The notes beneath the pieces are model-generated. The model was not told where the DNA came from. It did no database searches and saw nothing but the letters and a program-made list of their open reading frames with translations. Both the position numbers and the translations under genes were made by a program. From NCBI RefSeq assembly GCF_014805685.1, contig NC_060892.1, positions 5,816,490 through 5,880,489 on the forward strand: 64,000 bases of DNA. Direction: 5' to 3'. This stretch comes from Silurus meridionalis. Lineage: Eukaryota > Chordata > Actinopteri > Siluriformes > Siluridae. Below are positions 13,001 through 25,000 of the stretch, piece by piece. Positions within the stretch are counted from its first letter, which is position 1. Each line of letters opens with the position of its first letter.

Positions 13001-16000
13001 AGTGAACACATGCGGTAGATTACAGAGTATTGTTTTCTATGTATTTATTTATTTCTTAATATTACGAAATTATAAAATAATTTTTATATAATACAGTTTG
13101 AAATCATGCAGTATTTATTTTCGAACCTTTATCTAGTTTTGCCCACAATTGTGGATTATTAAGGGATGTTATATCTACATTAGGAGGTTTTTCCGCCATA
13201 TTTATGTCCGATCTTTAGTGTCTGAATTGAGTCTGGATCGGCTCTATGAGTTGGGATTTGATCTTAGTATGTATTAGCTTAATAATACTGGAAATTAATG
13301 TGAATCTGAAAACACTTCTAACACTATGGTAAAAGGTTTAATGTATTAATCAGAATTTTGCAAAACCTCTCATTCAACCTCCAATTTGTGAAACAATAAG
13401 CATCCAGTAAATCAGAGATGCCCAAACAAGGACCCTTGGGCCACAGTTTACTCAGCCATATCATATAAGATTTGATTCGAATCGATATTTTACTGTCATT
13501 GTTCAAAATATATGTACAGAGCCAGTGAAATGCAGTTAGCATCCAACCAGAAGTACATAAAATGGCTTATTTACAATAAGTAGCAATATTTTAAATGAGG
13601 GTATGGATTAGAGGTGAGAATGATCAATGTACAGAAGGTGCAGTAGTAAGATATTGTATATCTAGTAATACATATATGTAAATAGAGGGGGAATGCCATT
13701 GACGCAGCTCTTCATTTCCAATTTGACATTTATAACTAAAAAAATTCTTATTATTATTAAGCTGCAAAAACCTTTTCAGTACCTACCATTGTGAGCATGC
13801 TTCCGGTCTCATTAACTTACATTTACACTATTTAGCATGCACCCTTATCCAGAGTGACTTACATGTATCACATTCATACACCTGAGCAGCTATGGGATTA
13901 TGGGCTTGGCTGAGGGGCCCAGGAACGGCAGCTTGGTCCAATGATTTAACCACTATGTTACCACTTCCCACAAGCATAAACTTAAAAAGCAAACCGCCTA
14001 ACACTCACCTATTATATTCTGATTTTTTCAGCAAGTCAGCTGTAGCCCAATTTGGGAAAACTATAATTAAAAAAAAAAAAAAAAGTTGATATAACTATAT
14101 ATGTATTGCTCATAGCTAAAAATAGCTGTACTAGGTATTGTACTACAAATACGATTATTTCTATGGTTTCACAGTACTATGAGTAGAAAACCTAAAAATT
14201 TTAACTGCATTAGGGAATGTACTGCACATAATATTTCTAAATATTATAAAATCATAATTGAGGGAACCCTGTCCATTTTAATATAATACAGTTCGGTGTA
14301 ATGGAACATTTACTTTTAATCCATTGCACTTATTAAATTAGATTTCTGGCCCCTTTATAGGTAATTGTTTGGGTGCCTCTGCATCTTCCATGTGAGCATT
14401 TGGACTGTTTTTGGTCCAGTTTGAATCTACTTGCCTAGTAAAGCCTTTTTTTACTTTCCTTTTGAATACTCAATAAACTTTCTTTAAGCCACACAAGTGA
14501 AACTCAAGATGCCGGTTGAATAAGATATAAATCGTTTATCGTGCGACTGACACTTCCTGTCTAGACATTCTTTGTCTCAGAGTCATGGTTGGTCAAGTTA
14601 ACCCAGTTTACATACCAGTTTTGTTTTTCTTTTTAATAGAAATAGATTGGTTTTACTCTTTACATATTTTGGTTGCCTTTTATTTTTGCTGGGAAAAGAA
14701 GAGGTGATGATAGTAATAGTTTAGAATGCTGACTGTATAACAGCTTGAAAGATTTATTTTTTTCTTGTAAGCTGACAAGTATCATAATTAATAAAGTTGA
14801 ACTGTCATGTGGTAAATTCTGAACATATACAATTGCACGGTCAGGCAAAATTAATAAACACATGGGCAGAAGCACAGAATTAGCAGGCAAATCAATAAAC
14901 AGGCAAATTGTCACACAAACAACATGCAATATTTTTCTAATTTCAAAAACAAAGTACAAAACATGTCAGGATCAAAATAGCAAGCAGAATACAAGAGCAG
15001 AGATTAAATTAGCTGAGCGTATACTTTGTTGTAAGCTGTATGATAGTCCTTTAAAACTGTGGCTGTGAGTGAGTGTGTAATTGGAAACAGGTGTGACTAA
15101 TCAACACAATGGCGATTGTGAAAAATCAAGTGTGTGTGATGGGAGTTGGAGACCAGTAAAAATGTTTGAATGCTGCAGTGTATGATGGGAAATGGAGATG
15201 ATGGGTACACTATAATGCAAAATAAGCAATGCTTTCATCCAGTAATTGTTAAGCGATTTAACGAATCACTAATTCTTTATTCTCTTTATTCTCGAGTATC
15301 GAGTGTAGTGAAAATGGTTTTGTTTAGTTATCAGCAAATATTCATACTCTTGTGCTCAGGGTACTGATTCGGAATAAGAGTCTATAAATTCTATTCTTTA
15401 TATAGATAGATGTATAAATAAATACTGTCCTGGCATGCATTTAAAAGTTTGTCAAAATATTTTTTTTAATACACAGATTTGTGGTTGTGGTCCAGCATTT
15501 AACACATCAGCTCAACCTAATTATGATGCTTATAATGTTAGCTTATTAAAAAAAAGTGTTTAAAAAATATCTTTGTTTTCATACAGTCAGCATTCTAAAT
15601 TTTCAAAAAAATAAATTCTGCAGATATATTGGTCTGCTTTCTTTGGGTCATTTGTTTCATATAATAAAATCTTTGTATAAAAATAAATATCTATCCAGAG
15701 AACATTCTGTTGTACATTTTTTGTTTTGTTTCTGTTTCTCAGGACAAGTTTGCCGGCACCGATGTTTTCCAGGAACAACTTCAGCATATGGAGCATACTA
15801 AGAAAGTGCATTGGATTGGTAAAGTGAACTAAATGAGTGATCTTAACATCATTGTATTTCAAACACAACAAATGCTGACAGTATTGATTTGATTTGGCTC
15901 TTTACAGAGTGAGTTTGGTAAATAGTGAATAGTTACAGCATCGCAATCCATAATATGTAACATGTTCAGCTTAAAAAAAAAAAAAAATTCCAAACCCGGT

Positions 16001-19000
16001 TCTCAACAAGCATTTCTGTTAGTACTTTTGTTGTCGAAATTAAGACTGTAATCAGTTTTAGATATCGAATCCTGTGTAGTTTTACAAGTTGGAGTTACAG
16101 GTTAGGGTTTGTAATGTGAAATACAAATGCAGTACTTTATGTTCTCACCCCAAACCTGAACATTGTCTCTGTCTTTTTAGGAGCTCTCTAAGATCACAAT
16201 GCCAGTCATATTTAACGAGCCGCTCAGCTTTTTACAGAGACTCACAGAGTACATGGAGCACACTTATCTCATCCAGCAGGCTAACGACTCCACCGACTCC
16301 ATCGAGAGAATGAAGGTAAACCGTAAAAATTCAATGGGAATCGAAACGCAACATAATACTGAAAAAAACAAGGTGTTTTTTTTTTTTTTTTTATTGTTAT
16401 GGCACCCTGAAAAAGCAAGAACGAGCTAAAATAGAATCCAAAGCAGAAGCTTGGTTCTTATTTGTTGTCCACCACCTTACCAGATACCAGGAACCACCGT
16501 AGAGAAGACGGAGAAAGTGACTGTATCATCATTACGGCACCATTGTTAAGTTATTAAAATTTCATCAGTGATAACAAGCTGACACTGAAGACTAAAAGAG
16601 TTCCATTTTGTAAAAAAAATAATAAAAATAAATAGTTTTAATTTACTATACATTTCATCAAACTACTATTAAAGTAACATCATAAATCCTCTTAGAATCT
16701 ATTAGAAATGTCTACAGGGTTTTTTTCTATTTTGATTTACAGCAACTATATATAATATAAATATATGAATTACATGGTACATAAAGTTGCAGATTTATGT
16801 AGAATATGGTGCTAATATACAATAAGTACTCGTAATTTATTGAATAAATGCGCAGTTTGCACAAATATTTGGTGTATTTGTTGCAATTCTTAAATGCAGA
16901 GGCAAACAGGTGGAGAAATTTCTGTTTCGGTTGCTGAAATTTTATGCGAGGGCAGAATAATGTGTGAAAACACATAATAATATATCTAAAATATATAATG
17001 AAAAAATATATAGAAAAGTGAAAAACTCCTTGATTGTGTTTCACTTATTCAAAGCATTTTCCTAAGTGTTTAACCAGACCTATTTTCTATACATTATTGC
17101 TTCAGTAGTATCAACTTCCAAAGTGTGTAGGTTGAGAGAGAAAAAAGAGGTCATAGCAGCGATACTGTAAGAGAGACAGGAATAAACTGAGGGTAAATGT
17201 CTCTTATTGTTGCTAAACTCTTATGCTAGTGTCGGACAGTAAAAAGCCACGACAATAGCAATAGACTGTTTCTCATTTATTATGTAAGTGCACAGAAGAC
17301 CATTTATAGATTGCTGAAGCTATAATTCTGATAATAATTTGGAAAACAAACGACTATAACAAAAAAAAAAACGCTTGTTTTATGAATGAGATCATAAGAG
17401 AAACAAATGTTAACCCATGTGGGCTGTGTTTGAATTGCCATTACTCTTCATGACACTTTTACTGTGTATAAGTCCAACATGTACAGTATAAATGTGTAAT
17501 TCCCAAGTACTGGAAAGTGGCTGCGATATAAAATAATAGATTGTTCTGCCATGTGTGTGTCAGTGTGTAGCAGCATTTGCAGTGTCTGCAGTGGCATCTC
17601 AGTGGGAAAGGACTGGGAAACCCTTTAACCCCCTGCTGGGGGAGACATATGAGCTCGTCAGGTAAGTGCTGACTGATGAGGGTGTTCAAGTATCGACAAC
17701 ATGAAATACATTACACTATTTCTCAAATACATCTTATAGCATTCCAGTGTGCAAAAACTAGAAAGGTCTGAAATACTTTCTGAACTACAGAAGTGCTAAG
17801 AGGCCAGACATTAGAATATTTTCTTCTTTCTCGTCTTTCTCATGATCTCGACATAAGTGGTTTTCTCGCGATTATTAATTATTTTCTCATGATTTTACCA
17901 TAAACATTGTTTCCTTGTGATCGGTACTAAATGTTTCTGTATATTCATACACGTGGACGAGACAAAGAAACAACTTTTGTCCTGTCGAGATTACAAGAAG
18001 AAATATTGGAATGCCCGGCCTCTAAGGACTTCCGTACTGACCCCATTGTAGTTAACATATACAGACCGTAGGAACACAGGTTTATTTTTATAAAATGTCC
18101 CCTTAATTATTTTTTTTGTTATTCTTTTTTTTTCTCAGAGAGGATTTGGGTTTCCGAGTGGTCTCGGAGCAGGTGAGCCACCATCCTCCAGTCAGTGCTT
18201 TCCATGCCGAGGGTCTGCAGAAGGATTTTGTCTTTCACGGCTCAATCTACCCCAAGTTGAAGTTCTGGGGTAAAAGTGTGGAGGCCGAGCCGAAAGGCAT
18301 CATGACTCTGGAGCTGCCTAAGTAAGACCAAACACACGTCATTAACCTAGTGTGTCATATACGTTATAAATGAATTATTGGTTAATGTTGCGAAACCATG
18401 ACGAGCTGTGCAGTTTGGAAGAATGATGGTGAGACACGGTGGTATGATGTTCTACCTGTCCTCACTGGCCCTGGATGATTGTTGTCCCACAACAGCACAA
18501 TCTATAGTCTTTTTCTTCCCTACTGCATTTTAAAATACATTTATAATTACTTATTTCATCAATTTTTTTCTCATTGTACTGAGAAACCGCAAAGCGTAAC
18601 TCCTTTGTCTTTAGGATTTCAGAGAACCTGGTTACAGCTTTACCTCTGACTGTTCCAATCATTTGAGACTCCTATAAATATTCAATAAACACAGAAAACT
18701 TCACATCAATAATTACACACATTTAAAAAAAAAAATCGGTTTACTTAGATTTCCATGAGTGGTTAATATAGAAATGATAACAAATGAGTGCATTAATACA
18801 CACCTGTGATTTACACCTGTCAGATCAGCTGTTAAAGAGAATTGTTTAACACCTTCTGAGAGATCAGACCTCAGAATCCTTCAGTGCTTTGTTTTAACCA
18901 CTTTTATTGATATCTAATATTAAACACGGGTATAAATTTTGAGCGGTCCTGATAAGGCAATGCCATAAATGTTGGCACCATTTAATAGAGTGTATTAAAA

Positions 19001-22000
19001 AACAAGGATAGAAATTGTACATGTTTATGCACAGTCATAGAAATTACTTGCATTAGTTACATTCAAAATGACAAGACAAAATTATGTTCACAAGAATATA
19101 TTCCAAACCTTTAGTCGTTTCTCCAAAATGTGACACGTCACGTCATCTTAAGCACAAGAGGCAAAGAGTATGCATATACTGTAGAACACAAATTATAATC
19201 CTTAAAGGAATGTTCGTTTAAATTATTCTCGGATTTGTACCAAATTTCACATGTGGAATCCATTCGGTTGTTCATATGCTGCACTAATATACTTTTAATG
19301 AGGGTGCCAATAATTTTGGATTCGACCTTAAGATTTCTCGTACATGCGTTTGGCATCATTTATCCTGTTATGATTTTCTCTTTCCAGGTATAATGAGGCG
19401 TACACGTGGACAAACCCAACATGCTGCGTCCACAACATTATCGTGGGGCAGCTTTGGATTGAACAGTATGGAAATGTGGAGGTGGTCAACCACAAGTGAG
19501 TGAGTTTGGCAAAGGCTTTTTCTTCTTGCAGGTGGAGTTTAATCACTCTCAGAGTACTCAAAATAAAAACCTACTCCTTTTAAGTCAACATTAATACTTG
19601 GGAGTGAATGTGAAAGTCAATTGCAGCATAGTTTCTTCTTCTTCTTCTTCTTCTTCTTCTTCTTCTTCTTCTTCTTCTTTTCTTCGGCTGCTCCCAATAG
19701 GGGTCGCCACAGCGGATCATCCTTCTTCATACCCCCCTGTCCTCTACATCTGCCTCTTTCACACCAACTACCTGCATGTCTTCCCTCACCACATCCATGA
19801 ACCTCCTTTTTTATCTTCCTCTTTTCCTCCTACCTGGTGGCTCCATCCTCAGCATTCTTCTACCAATATACCCCATGTCCCTCGTCTGCACATGTCCAAA
19901 CCATCTCAATCTCGCCTCTCTCACCTTGTCACCAAAACGTCCTACATGCGCTGTCTCTCTAATAAACTCGTTTCTAATCCTGTCCATCGTCGTCACTCCC
20001 AACGAAAATCTCAACATCTTCAGCTCTGCTACCTTCAGCTCCACCTCCTGTCTTTTACTCAATGCCACTGTCTCTAAACCAATTGTAGCATAGTTTGTGG
20101 TGTATAAATGATCATTAACCAGATGAGGATGGGTTCCTTTCAAGGTTTCTTCCTTATGCCATCTCGGGGAGTTTTTCCTTGCCACAGTCGCCCCTGGCTC
20201 GTTTATCAGGGACAAACTTACACTTATAAAGAACATCTCATTTTTATCACCACATTATCTGTGTTAACCTGCTTTGAGACAATGTTCATTGTTAAAAGTG
20301 CTATACAAATAAAATTGAATTAAATTGAATTAAATCATAATCAAGCAGTCATTATCCTCCTGCACTGCCAAGGCTGTGAGATGAGTGTAGGTTTAAGTTA
20401 AATCATTAACAATGCAAAAAAAAAAAACTACTGCTTTATAATGAACTCTATATAATGACACTGACAGAATGGTCAGTTGCGTTCTCTGAATTCTTTGCTC
20501 TATATTTCTACCAGAACTGGAGAGAGGTGCTGTCTCAGCTTTAAACCTTGTGGTCTTTTTGGTAAAGAACTGCACAAAGTTGAAGGCTACATTCTGGACA
20601 AAAGGTGGGTGCTGTTTTCAATTCAGTTTTCTTAATACACTTTCCTTATTTAGTCTTTCCACATGTTACGGACCTTTTTTCTAAGAAATATGCTTATTTG
20701 CAGCAAAAAGAAAGTGTGTGTTCTGTATGGGAAGTGGACAGAGTGCATGTACACAGTGGATTCGGCAACGTTCGAGGCTCACAAGAAGAACGATAAGGCC
20801 GCCGAGGGAAAGAAAAGCAGTAAAGAGGTGTGCTCTTTTTCTTTACTTTATCCATGGCTGTTTCGAAGTTTTCTCACCAAGCTAGTTTCTCATTTAAATA
20901 CATTATCATTTCTACAGTAACAACCAGAGGTGGAAAGTAACTAAAATGGCTTTGATTTAATATGTATCTGTGCTCCTCAGGGGTCCAGTGCTGGGTCTGA
21001 GGAAAGCCCACAACCAGGTGGTGACTCTGTAGAGGAGATTTCAGGCAGCCAGTTACTTTGGAGAATCTCACCAAGACCAGCCAACTCCGCTCAGGTTTCT
21101 CAGCTAACACAAACCCACACTCTATCAGGAAAGCATGATGCAGGGACAGATTATTCTGTCAGGAACGCAGGCAGGGACAGGGCCAGATTATACTGTCAGG
21201 AACACGGGCAGGGACAGATTATACTGTCAGGAACGCAGGCAGGGACAGGGCCAGATTATACTGTCAGGAACGCAGGCAGGGACAGGGCCAGATTATACTG
21301 TCAGGAACACGGGCAGGGACAGGGACAGATTATACTGTCAGGACCACAGGCAGGGACAGGGACAGATTATACTGTCAGGACCACAGGCAGGGACAGGGAC
21401 AGATTATACTGTCAGGAATGCGGGCAGGGACAGGGCCAGATTATACTGTCAGGACCGCAGGCAGGGACAGGGCCAGATTATACTGTCAGGAACGCGGGCA
21501 GGGACAGGGCCAGATTATACTGTCAGGAACGCGGGCAGGAACAGGGCCAGATCATTCTGTCAGGAACGCGGGCAGGGACAGGGCCAGATTATTCTGTCAG
21601 GAACGCAGGCAGGGACAGGGCCAGATTATACTGTCAGGACCACAGGCAGGGACAGGGACAGACTTTAAACAAAACCAGCAAACTAAGCAATAAGGAGGAG
21701 AGCAAAATCACAGTCCAAAACAGTCCTAATCCAATAGCAGAAAACAGGGAAACGTAAAAAGGACCAAAAATCTGAGCCAGAAAAACTGTCCGAATAAAAA
21801 AAACAAAAAACAAAAACTAAAATCCAAACCAAAGCAGGCAGAACAGGGTTTAGCAACAGGATCAGGAACAGGAGTTGGGAACTAGAACCAGAACAGGGTG
21901 GCAAGAATAATCTCAGGGACTGGCAAAGCCGGTGAGATAATCTGACCCCGAGTAAATGTCCTTTGTGTCCTTAAATAACGGGTGGCATGGGAAAAAATGT

Positions 22001-25000
22001 TTCATTCTTCATCAGGTTATTGCAGCCCCAAGGTTCAATCAAGCTGCCTTAGAGATCTGTGTTTCTTTCTCCATTTCTGCTGCAGATGTACAGTTTCACG
22101 TTGTTCGCCATGCAGCTAAACGAGCTCAATGAAGAGATTGAAGCTGCAATTCCCAAAACCGACTGCAGACTCAGACCCGACATCCGCGCCATGGAAAACG
22201 GAGACATTGGTAATGATTGGATACATATGTGTGTGCTGATTTAATGTCATCATTAACACTGGACATTTGTCTTTCTTTTTCTTTTAACTCTTAGTTAACT
22301 TAGTTAAACTTAACTACATAGTACTTATAATAATTGTAATAAGTAATTAAAATAATCAGTATCATTTATTACATTTTATTATATAGCATTATACAATTCT
22401 CATATAATACAAATTACATAATATTTTATTTTTCATTATTTAAATAAACATAACTTTTTATTATAAGGATAAAAATATTTAGACCTTATGCCCTCAGATT
22501 TGGCAAGTGAGGAGAAAAAGAGGCTGGAGGAAAAGCAGAGAGCAGCACGGAAAAGCCGAGCCAAGTCAGACGAGGACTGGAAGACGAGGTGTGTGAGAAT
22601 ATCCTTCGCCTGCTTTTTTTTTCTGTACAGCTGTGATGTAAAACTCATAGCTTGAAACTTGCGTTTTAGACAAGCAGGCAGATATGTTGAGTGCGTTTAT
22701 AGAACAGATTTTCTCTGTAATTTTGGATGATTCTAATAATGAAAAGATTACTGAATTAAATGACTGTTAAATACATGATAAATGTATCTGGAGAGAAACT
22801 GAATCAAAGTGAAGCACACAGTATATGGACAAAAGTATTGGGACACCTACATATTTCAGCCATATGTGGTTCTTTCACAAACTGTTACCACAAAGTGGAA
22901 AAATATGGAACAGGATACTCAAAAAGCACATACAAATATTTTGGTGAGGTGTCCACAGACTTCTGTCCATATAGTGCATTTATTATTAGCCTTCGATTAT
23001 GTGTCATGTATAAATGACCATAATGAATCCATAATAAGTGAAATTAAAACCAACTTGTGATGTGCAGCTGCACTATTACCAAAGCTGCTATTATAGAAAA
23101 TGAATCAACACTTTCTGACCAATCAGAATGCAGCATTTAACAGCACTGGTACAAGCAAAGATATGAAATTAAATGTATTATTGAATTATTAATATTAGAT
23201 AATAATAATGAAATAATACATTTGATTATTATTAATAAAAATGTATTGTATAGAAGAGTAATCCCACTTAAAGAAAAGAATTTGAGTATGCTGTATATTG
23301 TGCAGCTTCTATTTAGTAACTAGATGCTCTTCTATACTAATTCCACTAACATTACACCCCTTGTTTTTTTTTTTTTTTTTACCTCCATATATTCTGTGGT
23401 TCGGCTATGATGATTAGAAGCTCCGCATTCAGCCCCAGGTTTGCTCTGCATGCTGTGCTATATGATTCTATTTTTTTATTTTTTTGCATTTCTAATCACA
23501 AGAATATGAATAAGAACATATTAAATAACGCATTTCATGCTGGAAAGAAAAATCTATTTTTTTGTTTGTTATCCAATACCCTTAATAATTTATAATTCAT
23601 TAATAATTACCCTTTTTTATTGAACTGATTCTAGTTGCATTTGTTGTGGAACCTCTGCAAAACGTAGTAATTATTGTTTTTATTTACATCATAGCATCTA
23701 TAAATCACCATTCCTTTACCAGCCTTTTTTCTTTTTCTTTATTGTGATCTAAATAATGAGGTTAATTCTAATAATTAGTAATTTAATAACTAATCCACCT
23801 CTTAATACCAGTTATGCAGTATAACAGAGCGCTGCATCACAGACGGGTATCTCTGTGAGAATCAATGCCATTTTTAATGCAAGAAACCCATTGAACACAA
23901 TTTCACCAAGTCTCCTTTCACTGTAGCCACAGCTGCACCACCCGTATACATCATCTCTAGCAGAAGCGTCAATATTAACCTTGTAAAAAGAACCGGGTTT
24001 TCGGTGCAGTATTTCTGTGCATTACGCTTCCAGTCCAATTAAAAGACATGAAAAGCTGCATGTACTTTACGTTACAGCGCTGAATCTGAAGGCCTCATGG
24101 CAGATCTCTTTGTCTCCGGCAACAAGTGACGTAATGGCTGATATCTGATTGGATAGAAACTCTAACGCAAACAGACACTCCTAGAAGCAGCCCAACCAAG
24201 ACAACAGCTATGAAATGAAGAGAATAGTCTATTGGGAATTATGTAACCAATAGACTTGGAAAATTGTATATCAAAATGTCAGTAATTCTGATAGTGTTTA
24301 GGCCATCAGAAAAAGCTTTGTTGGCACTAACCGCCTGTCACTGGTGCCTGCTTAGGAGCAGATCTGTCACCTTTTAGTCCTCATTTTATTGTTTTGTGAG
24401 CTTTGCTTTTTAAGGAGATTTGTGGGCGCTGTGGGTGTAACAGTACACAAGATTTACGATTCAGTACGTACCTGTTTTTTGCATTTTTAAAACAATTTAA
24501 AATAAAATGCCTGCTTGGTTAAATAATATATAAAATGAAATTTAATAAAAATAAAATACAATCATTCTTCTCCTTCTTTTGGCTGCTCCCATTAGGGGTC
24601 GCCACAGCGGATCATCCGTCTCCATACTACTCTGTCATCTACATCTGCCTCTTTCAAACTACCTGCATGTCTTTTTCTATCACCACATCCATAAACCTCC
24701 TTTTTTGCCATCCTCTTTTCCTCCTTCCTGGTGGCTCCATCCTCAGCATTCTCCTACCGATGTACCCCATGTCCCTCCTCTGCACATGTCCAAACCATCT
24801 CAATCTATCCTCCCTCACCTTGTCTCCAAAACGTCCTACATGCGCTGTCCCTTTAATAAACCTGTTTTAATAAACCTGTTCCAGCTCAACCTCCTGTCTT
24901 TGGATTTTAGCTATGTTACTCATGTAAAAAGGACTGCATACCTAAAGCCCTGTACCGAAATATTTTTGTACGAATACGTGTACCGTTACACCCCTAGTGG

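Noticed and set aside
19598..20077. 159-codon plus-strand frame beginning with a Ser run
   Set aside because: Antisense of a LINE 3' end; the Ser run is the (TTC)n tail.
21135..21693. 177-codon repetitive frame (Gly/Thr/Asp-rich)
   Set aside because: Product of a 37-bp tandem repeat whose units lack stop codons. It lies after a clear splice donor and has no family similarity.
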